A stretch of DNA of 64,000 nucleotides from DAOUJW01 sp034422115. Lineage in GTDB: Bacteria > Chloroflexota > Dehalococcoidia > Lucifugimonadales > UBA2985. Both the position numbers and the translations under genes were made by a program. Below are positions 15,671-23,976 of this stretch, piece by piece. Each line of letters opens with the position of its first letter. Positions within the stretch are counted from its first letter, which is position 1. Where the stretch lies: assembly GCA_034422115.1 (NCBI GenBank), contig DAOUJW010000005.1, positions 124,001 to 188,000 on the forward strand, read 5' to 3'. Below the pieces are notes generated by a model. The model ran no database searches and was not told where the DNA came from. It saw only the letters and a program-made list of their open reading frames with translations.

Positions 15671-16298
15671 AGCGGGCGTCCTCCACGGCCCGCACGGGCG
15701 CAAAGGAGCGCCGGTGAATCGGGCACGGCCCCAGGCTGCGCAGCCGCGCCAGGTGTGCCGGCGTGGGATACCCCTTGTGCGCGGCGAAGCCGTAGCCCGG
15801 GTGCCTGGCGTCCTCCTCCGTCATCAGCCTGTCACGGGTGACCTTGGCAACTATGGACGCCGCCGCTATCGACAGGCACTTGCGGTCCCCCTTGATGATG
15901 GCCTTGAACGGCAGGCCGCTCTCCGGCAGCTTCACGGCGTCGATGAGCAGGAAGCCGGGAGGCTCCGGCAGCCCGCGTATGGCCCGCAGCATGGCCTCCC
16001 TGGTGGCAGGCACAATGCCCAGGGCGTCCACGTCCTCCGACGAGACAACACCCGCAGACCAGCCAATGCCCGACTCCCGCATGTGGCTAAAGAGAGTCTC
16101 CCTCTGCTTAGCAGTCAACTGCTTGCTGTCCCGCACACCCGCCAGCCAGGGCAGGCTAGCATCAACGGGAAGCACGACAGCCCCGGCCACCACCGGCCCG
16201 GCCAGCGGCCCCCTGCCCGCCTCGTCTACGCCGGCGACTGCGCGGTGGCCCAGGGCTCGCAGCGCCATCTCCTCATCAAGGTTTGGTGGTGGATTCAA
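15663..16298 (-). CDS. rnhB: Ribonuclease HII
   Basis: Removes RNA from RNA/DNA hybrids and single ribonucleotides from DNA. The protein has 211 residues with the signature AGVDEAGRGPLAGPVVAGAV near residue 22 (catalytic Asp-Glu), LIDAVKLPE and AAASIVAKVTRDRLM with the further acidic residues, and the C-terminal HKGYPTPAHLARL. I use TTG 16298 because AAGG lies 6 bases upstream. ATG 16268 is possible, but the adjacent GAGGAG is too close to serve it. The start lies 8 bases after the restriction subunit gene, so rnhB probably rides on that transcript or has its own promoter inside it. Confidence 0.93.
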   Translation of the reverse strand: MNPPPNLDEEMALRALGHRAVAGVDEAGRGPLAGPVVAGAVVLPVDASLPWLAGVRDSKQLTAKQRETLFSHMRESGIGWSAGVVSSEDVDALGIVPATREAMLRAIRGLPEPPGFLLIDAVKLPESGLPFKAIIKGDRKCLSIAAASIVAKVTRDRLMTEEDARHPGYGFAAHKGYPTPAHLARLRSLGPCPIHRRSFAPVRAVEDARYG

Positions 16299-16306
16299 GA
16301 TCTACC

Positions 16307-18823
16307 TTAGAGCCTCGTAAACGCTTTAGGGAACTCAGTCTCATTAAACAGGATTCTAAATGTGCCTTTGACCGGGCCATCACTAACTTGCATTTTACCT
16401 ACGTTGAAAGCATTCTCCAGTGTCTCAAATACTTTTTTCTTGTACTCAGTGTCCGGGTGGCCTCTCAGGTGTTCCCCTTTCGTTTCAAAGACCAGCAGGT
16501 GAGGCTTACCATAGGTTTCACCCGCCATGGCAATGAAGTCAGGGTAAATCCGTTCACGCTTCCACCCCCGCAGGTAATATTCCTGATGCTGTCGTACTCC
16601 AACTCTATGCCACCATCGTAATGCCCTTCGCTCATCAATATAGCGGGCAAAGCTGTGTTCTAGTATAGAATCAAATTGGCGTTCAAAAAGAGGCTCAAAC
16701 AGGCTCAACTGCAGAGGCCTGCCATAGTTAAGGAGCGTACGGTCGTCGGCTGTTGCGGGTATCTCGTAGGAATCCACCATACGATAGTTCGCCTCGCTTG
16801 ACTCTAGATCGAAACGTATTTTGTTGTCCTTGAACAGCTTGTCTCGGAAGATTTTCTCCCCCTGTTTCTCCACCTCAAGTATTACGTGCTGCGAAAGTGA
16901 GTTCGCCAAATAGAGGCGTCTGTCATACGTAACTTCTTCACTTTCATCCGCTTCCCTTAGCTGGCGGAGTAGGTCTTGTACGATACGGGCAGCCTGCCAA
17001 GGATTCGGTACTATATCCGAAATATAGCGAGCGAAATACGATACTTTTATGGACTTGTCAATCTGCAATGCTTGGGGAGGGTAAAACAGCGGCTGAGTTT
17101 CACCCACGTCAACGGACGCCATCTGCATTTGGGGACCTTCGTGCATGGTGCTTTGTGGATTTGGAGCTTTTATCGCGTCCCAGTCCACGTCTGCTAAGAT
17201 ATGCTTCTGGTAGTCCAGTTCACACCATCCATCACCTTCAGCATGGAGCACTCTGGGAAGGAATATGTCTAGACCACGAAACTGCTCCCGTCTTAGCACC
17301 GGGACGGGCTTAGCAGTCAAGTACTGATCGCTTCTCACGTCGTCACCAAGCCCAGTAAAGCCTTCCTGTTCCAAGCCGTTCTTAACTCGCTGCACGGCAA
17401 TCCCTACATCAGTGTTACAACAATAGACGTAGCATTGGTCTAGAGTCTCTCGTCCGGTGCGTCGCGCATTTGGCTGACGCATCACACGCCCAACCAACTG
17501 TGTTATAGCGCGCTGCGCTCTGGTATTGTCCAGCATTACCAACAAATACGCGAATGGGCAGTCCCAACCCTCCATGAGAGCAGATTGGGTAATAATCCAG
17601 CGCACCTGTGACTCTTCCGATAGTAAATCCTCGCGGCCTAACTCATCATTCTTAGCCGCCTTCACACGAATGGAGTCAGGAGGTACACTCAAATTCTGAA
17701 TAAGATGCTTCCGCACATCCTCAGCATGGACATGTTCTCCATCTTGCTGGTCTTTCCCTGTACGCTCCACACGCACTACCGCGATGGGTCTAATGTAGCG
17801 CCCCTCACCCATCTGTAACGATTGCGCTTCTTTGGAAAGCTCTTCCAATTTCTCCGCAGATTTGTTCAGTGTGTATTTCCACTCGGCGCTGACATAAGAC
17901 GTAACTTTCACAGGCAGCTTGATCATCTCCTCAGCTTTAAGGTCAACGCCGGAAACATCAACAAGTAGGTTACTCTTACGCCGACTGGGAGTGGCAGATA
18001 GCTCTATAACCAAGCTGGGATCCAGTTGCCCTACCCAGTTCATCAGCTTATCGCTGGATTCCGCGGAATTGCCATATGCCTTGTGCGCTTCGTCCAGCAC
18101 CACCACAGGTCTATGTATCTTAAACACATTGAGCAGGCTATGGCTGACCGGTCCATCTGCGGAGGTACGGTTCAGGTCGGGGTACCGCTTCAGCAGGCGA
18201 GAATCAGCAAGTGCGTCATCACTATCAGGAAACAGGGTGGGATAGCGTCCAGAATCTCTGAACATACGATAAAAGCTATTGTTGTTCTTATGGTTGGCGG
18301 ACTGCATTGACACCAACATAACGCACATGTAATGGGCGATGTCAGAGGCTGTAAAAGGATCATCCTTCTCCAGCATTTTGACGCGCCCGCCGCTGGCCCG
18401 CTCCAGCATTTGCCTATACGGGTGCTCTCGGTTCCACAACGCGGCTTTTGTCTGTTGGTAGATGGCGGTGGATGGCACCATCCACAGATTTAGCCCTGTG
18501 GGGCGATTGAGACGCTCCAGCGCTGCGGCTGCAACCAAGGTTTTGCCGCCACCAGTGGGAATCTTGAAACACACGTGCGGTATAGGACGCTCAGCTTCAT
18601 CTCTGCGATCAACATAATCTCCTGCGCTCTCGGCTACGCTTCCAGACGCCTTCAATGCCATCCAGGCATTCTTGGGGTAGTTGCTGAGCTCTTCTGGAAC
18701 AGGCAACCCAGCACCGCGTAGAGCCTCAATCCCCCTGTTGGACCCTTCCTCTGCCTCGCGAATAGCATCAAGCCACCGTCCGAACGCGTCCAGGGTGCGA
18801 GACTGGTACTCTTTCAGCTCCAT
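16307..18823 (-). CDS. Type III restriction enzyme Res subunit (helicase-nuclease)
   Basis: A restriction subunit of 838 residues that would translocate on and cut DNA together with the Mod subunit. Superfamily 2 helicase motifs are present in order: Walker A KIPTGGGKT near residue 90, DEAHK near 245, SATPS near 275 and QLVGRVMRQP near 455. The C-terminal region holds a PD-(D/E)XK nuclease-like site, YPDFIAMAGETYGKPHLLVF followed by ETKGEHL, near 760-790. It starts 11 bases after the Mod gene. Length and domain order fit type III Res. Confidence 0.88.
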   Translation of the reverse strand: MELKEYQSRTLDAFGRWLDAIREAEEGSNRGIEALRGAGLPVPEELSNYPKNAWMALKASGSVAESAGDYVDRRDEAERPIPHVCFKIPTGGGKTLVAAAALERLNRPTGLNLWMVPSTAIYQQTKAALWNREHPYRQMLERASGGRVKMLEKDDPFTASDIAHYMCVMLVSMQSANHKNNNSFYRMFRDSGRYPTLFPDSDDALADSRLLKRYPDLNRTSADGPVSHSLLNVFKIHRPVVVLDEAHKAYGNSAESSDKLMNWVGQLDPSLVIELSATPSRRKSNLLVDVSGVDLKAEEMIKLPVKVTSYVSAEWKYTLNKSAEKLEELSKEAQSLQMGEGRYIRPIAVVRVERTGKDQQDGEHVHAEDVRKHLIQNLSVPPDSIRVKAAKNDELGREDLLSEESQVRWIITQSALMEGWDCPFAYLLVMLDNTRAQRAITQLVGRVMRQPNARRTGRETLDQCYVYCCNTDVGIAVQRVKNGLEQEGFTGLGDDVRSDQYLTAKPVPVLRREQFRGLDIFLPRVLHAEGDGWCELDYQKHILADVDWDAIKAPNPQSTMHEGPQMQMASVDVGETQPLFYPPQALQIDKSIKVSYFARYISDIVPNPWQAARIVQDLLRQLREADESEEVTYDRRLYLANSLSQHVILEVEKQGEKIFRDKLFKDNKIRFDLESSEANYRMVDSYEIPATADDRTLLNYGRPLQLSLFEPLFERQFDSILEHSFARYIDERRALRWWHRVGVRQHQEYYLRGWKRERIYPDFIAMAGETYGKPHLLVFETKGEHLRGHPDTEYKKKVFETLENAFNVGKMQVSDGPVKGTFRILFNETEFPKAFTRL

Positions 18824-18834
18824 TTGCCCTTATC

Positions 18835-20001
18835 TCACCCTGTCCTGTAAAGCTCATACGGCAACTGGCAGAATGTAATGCGCATATTGGTAAGTTCCCG
18901 TTGGCCTATGTACTTGGCAGCCGCAAAGACAACGGCCTCTTTGTCATTTTCGAGAGCGGCACTTATGCGGTTGACCCTTTCCTCATTTAGGACAGCCTTG
19001 TTACTACGCAGAAACTCGACACCCGGTTCGTAGACCAGGTAATAATTTTTGTTGCCGTTGGTGTAGAACAAACCATCCTCATTCTGAGGTTTCAAGCTGG
19101 TTTCTCCGGCAGATATTCCGGAGTCCGTATGCAGCAGATAGGCGGCCAACGCAGCATAATCAGGCAGAGCTTCTCCCGTCAGCATACCCTCCAGTTCAAT
19201 GGGGGACCCTAGAGTACAGTAGCTGAAGGAGCCTCCCAAGCCTTTCCTTAGGGATTTGTCTTTAGTATTCGGGACTCCATTGATGACGCGGCGCACCCGC
19301 TCGGCGGTTACAGTGTCAGCATAGTCTTCACACTCGACTAGGATGAACTTGCGGTTGCCTCCGTCTTCCTGGTTCAGGGCGAGTACGGCATGAGCAGTAG
19401 TGCCACTGCCGGCAAAGGAGTCCAAGATAATGGAATCGGGGTCTGAGGCGATGCGCAAGATGCGGTCTACTAACCCGACTGATTTAGGATTATCGAAGGG
19501 ATTGTCGCTTTCGTAAAATATCTCCTTAATCAACTTTCGGGCAGAATCTGTATGGCCTACTTCATCATGAGGCCAGATTGTAAGGGGAACCACACCCTGT
19601 TGAACTTCTTGCAAATACCTCTTTAACTGTGGTCTGCCTCTACCCTTCTTACCAAAAAATACACGTCCTTCATCTATCCAAAGAGCCATAGTCTCTGGAG
19701 GTACTCGCCAGCATGTACCCTGAGCTGGGGTATGTGACTGGCCAGTATTGGGATTAATCACAGGGTAATCGTACTCTGGGGAATAGCTTTTAGCAGTTAA
19801 ATTGTCGGTCCTCCAAGGCCCTTTGCCGTCTTGGTCATCGTACCTGAACCGTTTATTCTGTTTCTCAGTGCGTGGGAGTAGATTTCTATCCCACCCTGTA
19901 CTTGTGGTAGCGTCCCATCGATTTTTGGCATAACAAAGGACAAAGTCATGATTATCAGAAAAATACTTAGCGTCATTGGTTGGTGCGTATTTTTTTGCCA
20001 T
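18835..20001 (-). CDS. Type III DNA methyltransferase Mod, C-terminal part (frameshifted)
   Basis: The second part of an adenine-N6 methyltransferase. Sequence homologous to Mod starts within MAKKYAPTNDAKYFSDNHDF and continues through the AdoMet-binding motif DSFAGSGTTAHAVLALN. It reads in a different frame from the N-terminal part, which enters it at the A7 tract (T7 on the plus strand, 19990-19996). The ATG at 20001 is probably only an internal codon in the other frame. If the frame is restored, Mod is about 549 residues, normal for a beta-class type III enzyme. The Res gene follows 11 bases downstream. Confidence 0.85.
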   Translation of the reverse strand: MAKKYAPTNDAKYFSDNHDFVLCYAKNRWDATTSTGWDRNLLPRTEKQNKRFRYDDQDGKGPWRTDNLTAKSYSPEYDYPVINPNTGQSHTPAQGTCWRVPPETMALWIDEGRVFFGKKGRGRPQLKRYLQEVQQGVVPLTIWPHDEVGHTDSARKLIKEIFYESDNPFDNPKSVGLVDRILRIASDPDSIILDSFAGSGTTAHAVLALNQEDGGNRKFILVECEDYADTVTAERVRRVINGVPNTKDKSLRKGLGGSFSYCTLGSPIELEGMLTGEALPDYAALAAYLLHTDSGISAGETSLKPQNEDGLFYTNGNKNYYLVYEPGVEFLRSNKAVLNEERVNRISAALENDKEAVVFAAAKYIGQRELTNMRITFCQLPYELYRTG

Positions 20002-20483
20002 ACAAAATTTGTGATAAAGTTCCTACCGCCAAAAATCTCGTCTATTAGCATCCGCAGGTGATGCTGTTCGTTGTCGTCTATGGATATGAAAATCACTCCA
20101 TCGTCGGAAAGTAGCTCTTTCAGCAGATGGAGGCGGGGCCACATCATGCAGAGCCATTTGTCGTGGCGTTCCAAGTCTTCACCGTCAACCGGGCTGTTAT
20201 GCTTCAACCACTCCTTCATAAGAGGGCTGTTTACGTTGTCGTTATAACTCCAGTCCTTGTTGCCGGTGTTGTAGGGCGGATCTATGTATATGCACTTGAC
20301 GCGGCCGGCGTAGCGAGGGAGCAGCGCCTTCAGCGCGTGCAGGTTGTCACCGTGGATAATGAGGTTGTCGTCAGCGCCCGTCGAATTCAGGGAGCGTGTG
20401 GAGTCCGGAATGAGGGGCCGGTAGGGAACGGTGCGATGGTGGGCATAGATATGCTGCTTGCCTTTGAACTCCAGCGTAGGCAT
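19797..20483 (-). CDS. Type III DNA methyltransferase Mod, N-terminal part (frameshifted)
   Basis: The first part of the methyltransferase. It carries the catalytic motif YIDPPYNTGNKDWSYND near residue 90 (DPPY class) and DDGVIFISIDDNEQHHLRML near 140. Real Mod sequence ends at FVWQK, just at the A7 tract; the residues after that are out of frame and meaningless. It starts at ATG 20483 behind GGGGG. Either one extra A, two fewer A, or a -1 ribosomal slip on A-AAA-AAT joins it to the downstream part. Confidence 0.85.
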   Translation of the reverse strand: MPTLEFKGKQHIYAHHRTVPYRPLIPDSTRSLNSTGADDNLIIHGDNLHALKALLPRYAGRVKCIYIDPPYNTGNKDWSYNDNVNSPLMKEWLKHNSPVDGEDLERHDKWLCMMWPRLHLLKELLSDDGVIFISIDDNEQHHLRMLIDEIFGGRNFITNFVWQKNTHQPMTLSIFLIIMTLSFVMPKIDGTLPQVQGGIEIYSHALRNRINGSGTMTKTAKGLGGPTI

Positions 20484-20579
20484 AGAATTACCCCCGTATA
20501 ATCACATCGTGTGAATAATATCACTCGCTTTAGGACAGGTAAAGACTGGCCGGAAATACGCCTCTCCCTCCCCATCCCG

Positions 20580-20588
20580 TGCTATAAT
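20580..20588 (+). promoter_or_regulatory. Extended -10 promoter of CoA-transferase operon
   Basis: TGC followed by a perfect TATAAT (20583-20588). There is no convincing -35, as expected of an extended -10 promoter. The same CCGTGCTATAAT string occurs upstream of the alcohol dehydrogenase (62581-62592). The leader to ATG 20647 would be about 50 bases. Confidence 0.55.
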
Positions 20589-20646
20589 AGCTCCACGATT
20601 CTCAGCCCCAACCGCCAACCACGCAAGGGCAGCCGGAGGTGGCCTG

Positions 20647-21864
20647 ATGTCGGAGATGGCGCTTTCAGACGTGCGCGTCCTGGACCTGACCCGGCACGTC
20701 GCCGGGCCCTTCTGCACCAAGATGCTGGCCGACTACGGCGCGGACGTCATCAAGGTGGAGCGTCCCGACGGCGGCGACTTCACCCGTCGCATGGGCCCCT
20801 TCCCGGACGACGTGCCACACCCTGAGAAGAGCGGCCTCTTCCTGCACCTCAACACCAACAAGCGCGGCGTGACCCTCAACCTCAAGAGCGCCACGGCCCG
20901 CGGCATGCTCCTGGAGCTTGTCAAGCGGGTGGACGTGGTGGTGGAGAACTTCGCCCCAAGGGTCATGCCCTCCCTGGGCCTGGCCTACGAGGACCTGGAG
21001 CGGGTGAACCCCGGCGTGATTCTGGTCTCCATCTCCAACTTCGGGCAGACGGGGCCTTACCGCGACTACAAGGCCAGCGAGATTGTGCTTCACGGCATGG
21101 GAGGCAATCTGCGAAGCCTGGGGCTGCCTGAGCGCGAGCCGGTCAAGTACGGCAGCCACGTCGCTCTTAGGCAGTCGGGCCTCATCGGGGCCGCGGCGAC
21201 TGTGGCCGCCCTCTTCACCCGCGAGGCGCGCGGCGGCGAAGGCGAGCACGTCGATGTCGCAATAGTCGAGACCCAGGCCGGCTCCCAGGACCGCAGAGCG
21301 CCCCAGCTTATGACCGCCCAGTTCGTGAACCAGGTGTTCCCACGCCGTGCGCCGGGGGCCACGATGGCGTCGGGGACGTTCCCGTGCAAGGACGGCTACG
21401 TCAACGTCACCGGCGGAGGAAACCGCTTTCCCAGGGCGCTGGAGATGCTGGGCAGGCCGGAGCTTATAGAAGACCCTCGCTTCGCAACGCCGGAGGCTCG
21501 GCTCAACCCGGAGAACTCGGAGGACTTCAACCGGGAGATTCTCATGCCCTGGCTCATGCAGCACACCATGCAGGAGGTTTGGACGCTGGCGCAGAAGGCG
21601 CACGTGCTGTCCGGCCCCATCTACAACTCCAGGGCGCTTATGGACGACAGCCACTTCCGGGACCGGGGGATGTGGGTCGACATCGACCATCCCGTAGCAG
21701 GGCGGTACACCTACCCGGGACGACCCATCATCATGGGCGAGACGCCCTGGCAGCTGCGACGACCCGCGCCGCAGCTTGGGGAGCACAACGAAGAGGTCTT
21801 CGGCGACGCGCTGGGCTACGACGGCCAGAGCCTGGCGCGCCTGCGGGGACTGGGCGTAATCTAG
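20647..21864 (+). CDS. CaiB/BaiF (family III) CoA-transferase, first-type subunit
   Basis: A 405-residue protein of the family that moves CoA between organic acids. The N-terminus VRVLDLTRHVAGPFCTKMLA and the block GADVIKVERPDGGDF are typical, as are SNFGQTGPYRDYKASE and PAPQLGEHNEEVFG. The position of the catalytic Asp of formyl-CoA transferase (Asp169, by hand alignment) is Leu174 here, in HVALRQSG. GGAGGTG precedes the ATG. The partner gene follows 31 bases downstream and keeps the Asp, so the two probably form one heteromeric enzyme. Substrate unknown. Confidence 0.9.
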   Translation: MSEMALSDVRVLDLTRHVAGPFCTKMLADYGADVIKVERPDGGDFTRRMGPFPDDVPHPEKSGLFLHLNTNKRGVTLNLKSATARGMLLELVKRVDVVVENFAPRVMPSLGLAYEDLERVNPGVILVSISNFGQTGPYRDYKASEIVLHGMGGNLRSLGLPEREPVKYGSHVALRQSGLIGAAATVAALFTREARGGEGEHVDVAIVETQAGSQDRRAPQLMTAQFVNQVFPRRAPGATMASGTFPCKDGYVNVTGGGNRFPRALEMLGRPELIEDPRFATPEARLNPENSEDFNREILMPWLMQHTMQEVWTLAQKAHVLSGPIYNSRALMDDSHFRDRGMWVDIDHPVAGRYTYPGRPIIMGETPWQLRRPAPQLGEHNEEVFGDALGYDGQSLARLRGLGVI

Positions 21865-21895
21865 TCGGGCCGGAAGGCCCCGGGAGGAGAAGCAA

Positions 21896-23206
21896 ATGAG
21901 CAAGCTGCCTTTGGAGGGAGTACGGATTGTGGAGCTGACCCACATCTTCGCCGGGCCGTATGCCACCATGCACCTGGCCGACTGGGGAGCAGACCTCATC
22001 CGGCTGGAGACCGTCATGTCGCTGGTGCTTGGAACGCGGGGCCAGCACGCCAAGGTGTCCAAGGAGATGATTGAGCAGTCCAAGCTGGCGGGAACGGGCG
22101 CAGGTGTCTTCCCAAACTGGGACCCGGGGCCTCGGCCCTGGAACCGGTCAACCAGCATGACGTCCACTGGCCGGAACAAGAAGAGCATGACCGTGGACCT
22201 TCTGAGGCCGGAGGGCCTGGAGATCCTGGGGAAGCTGATAGCCAAGTCGGACGTGTTCATTGAGAACAACGTGCCGGAGACTATGGATAAGCTGAAGATC
22301 ACCTACGACTGGCTGCGGGAGTGGAACCCGCAGATAATCATGGTGCGGATGCCGGCCTTCGGCCTGTCCGGGCCTTACACCAACTTCCGGTGCCTGGGGA
22401 TGCACGTGGACGGCGTGTCGGGCCACTCCTACACGCGGGGCTACCCGGACGAGGAGCCCCACCGGCGCGGGGAGACCGTCGCGGCGGATGCGGCGGCGGG
22501 GGCGGCGGGTTGCTTCGCCGTGATGACCGCTCTGTGGCATCGCAGGCGCACGGGCAAGGGGCAACTGATTGAGATGCCATTAGCTGAGAACTTCATCCCC
22601 TTCATGGCGGAGTCCATTATGGACTACAACATGAACGGGCGCGTCCGCGAGAGCATGGGCAACAAGGACAGGTGGATGGCGCCCCACGGCGTGTACCCAT
22701 GCCGGGGCGAGGACAAGTGGATTACCCTGGCCGTCGGCAGCGACGAGGAGTGGCATGGACTGTGCGAGGTGATGGGCGACTCGGAGCTGGCCGTAGACCC
22801 GCGCTTCAGGGACACGGACGCGCGGTGGAGAAACCAGGACGAGCTTGACCCCATCATCATCGAGTGGACGAGGCAGCAGGACCACCGGGAGGTGTTCAAC
22901 AGGCTCCAGGCCCGGGGCGTTCCGTCCGGCCCCATCCTGGACGAGCTTGAGGCGCTGGAGGACCCCCACATGGTGGACCGGGGCTACTACCAGCCGCTGG
23001 AGCACGCGGAGATGCCCACCATCAAGTACCACGGCCCCCTGTGGAGCATGTCCAAGACGCCCAACAAGCTCCGCAAGGCACCGCCCCTCCTTGGAGAGCA
23101 CAACCCCTACGTGTATCGGGAGGTCTTGGGCGTGTCGGACGAGGAGTACGACCGCCTGGAGGCTGAGGGTCACATAGGCATGGACATACTGGAGACCCTT
23201 AGCTGA
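21896..23206 (+). CDS. CaiB/BaiF (family III) CoA-transferase, second-type subunit
   Basis: A 436-residue protein with the family III fold: VRIVELTHIFAGPYATMHLA, GADLIRLETV, SGPYTNF and PPLLGEHNPYVYREVLG. An insertion after the first Rossmann element (about 42-90) ending in PGPRPWNRS is shared with the C-terminal halves of the fused enzymes at 31550 and 38440. The catalytic Asp is present by hand alignment (Asp198 in VAADAAAGAAG). A strong GGAGGAG precedes the ATG. It is co-transcribed with the gene at 20647. Confidence 0.9.
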   Translation: MSKLPLEGVRIVELTHIFAGPYATMHLADWGADLIRLETVMSLVLGTRGQHAKVSKEMIEQSKLAGTGAGVFPNWDPGPRPWNRSTSMTSTGRNKKSMTVDLLRPEGLEILGKLIAKSDVFIENNVPETMDKLKITYDWLREWNPQIIMVRMPAFGLSGPYTNFRCLGMHVDGVSGHSYTRGYPDEEPHRRGETVAADAAAGAAGCFAVMTALWHRRRTGKGQLIEMPLAENFIPFMAESIMDYNMNGRVRESMGNKDRWMAPHGVYPCRGEDKWITLAVGSDEEWHGLCEVMGDSELAVDPRFRDTDARWRNQDELDPIIIEWTRQQDHREVFNRLQARGVPSGPILDELEALEDPHMVDRGYYQPLEHAEMPTIKYHGPLWSMSKTPNKLRKAPPLLGEHNPYVYREVLGVSDEEYDRLEAEGHIGMDILETLS

Positions 23207-23244
23207 TGAATGAGGCGAGGTTATCCTTGCTGACCGCTCTCAGG

Positions 23245-23250
23245 TATAAT
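23245..23250 (+). promoter_or_regulatory. Predicted -10 upstream of gene at 23262
   Basis: A perfect TATAAT, with TTATCC (23221-23226) as a weak -35 at an 18-base spacer. Transcription would start about 5 bases before ATG 23262, giving an almost leaderless message. Confidence 0.35.
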
Positions 23251-23261
23251 GGAGAAGAGAG

Positions 23262-23603
23262 ATGACAGACGGGACAGTAATGGACAAGTTCTGGGAAGCC
23301 TATCCGAACAGGATAAAGTGGAAGCGCCAGGAAGGCATAGGCGGCGAGGGCAGATTCAGCGATTGCTGGAAGCTCCAGTATCGCCCGCGAGCTACAATTT
23401 ACTTTCGGGATGAAGAGCGGGGCAATATAGCCAGGATCGCCGGGAAAGCCACCTTCTTTCCAAAATCACTACAGAATTACCTGGCTGACAAGCAAGTGCC
23501 GCGCCGCCAAGAGAACGGTTACTGGGACTGGCTCATTGGGCCGGAACACGTTGATCAGGCGCTTGATATTCTAATACGTCCGGGGGAAAGCGCAGGCAGA
23601 TAA
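23262..23603 (+). CDS. Hypothetical protein
   Basis: A 113-residue soluble protein rich in Trp and Arg (FWEAYPNRIKWKRQEGIGG; ATIYFRDEERGNIARIAGK). It could bind nucleic acid on composition alone, but I recognise no family. It is followed closely by a PaREP1-like gene and the two may act together. Confidence 0.55.
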   Translation: MTDGTVMDKFWEAYPNRIKWKRQEGIGGEGRFSDCWKLQYRPRATIYFRDEERGNIARIAGKATFFPKSLQNYLADKQVPRRQENGYWDWLIGPEHVDQALDILIRPGESAGR

Positions 23604-23618
23604 GAATTGACTAGGGAA

Positions 23619-23966
23619 ATGACGTATCGGGCGGCGGCATGGGACCTGCTCCAGCAGGCGTATATTGAGTGGGACGCAGGTGACACTAGGCAAGCGTCTG
23701 AGAAGGGGTGGGGCGCGGCAGCTCAGATGGTAAAGGCGGTGGCGGAGAAGAGGGGATGGGGACACAATAGCCACGGCCTATTGTGGAAGGCCATTGAGGA
23801 TCTGTCTGCGGATCCGGCGGAAGAGGACTTGGCCAATCTGTTCAAAGTGGCAGACGGCCTTCACAAGAACTTCTATGAGAACTGGATGCCGGCGCTATCA
23901 GTGCGTGAGGACTTGGAGCACGTGGAGTCGCTGCTGGAGCATCTGCAACTGATGCTGGAGGATTAG
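23619..23966 (+). CDS. PaREP1-like (HEPN-superfamily) protein
   Basis: A protein of about 115 residues, all helical, with the pattern DTRQASEKGWGAAAQMVKAV followed by AEKRGW and a histidine-bearing HNSHGLLW. This resembles, from memory, the PaREP1 family, a branch of the HEPN superfamily common in archaea and some bacteria. I start at ATG 23619; a TTG at 23607 is also in frame. No Rx4-6H RNase motif is evident. The pairing with the gene at 23262 and the following MoxR operon gives no clear role. Confidence 0.55.
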   Translation: MTYRAAAWDLLQQAYIEWDAGDTRQASEKGWGAAAQMVKAVAEKRGWGHNSHGLLWKAIEDLSADPAEEDLANLFKVADGLHKNFYENWMPALSVREDLEHVESLLEHLQLMLED

Positions 23967-23976
23967 AGCGGGCTAG

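Noticed and set aside
20665..22302. 545-codon minus-strand frame opposite the CoA-transferase genes
   Set aside because: Antisense shadow of two clear genes, which have proper ribosome sites and family motifs.
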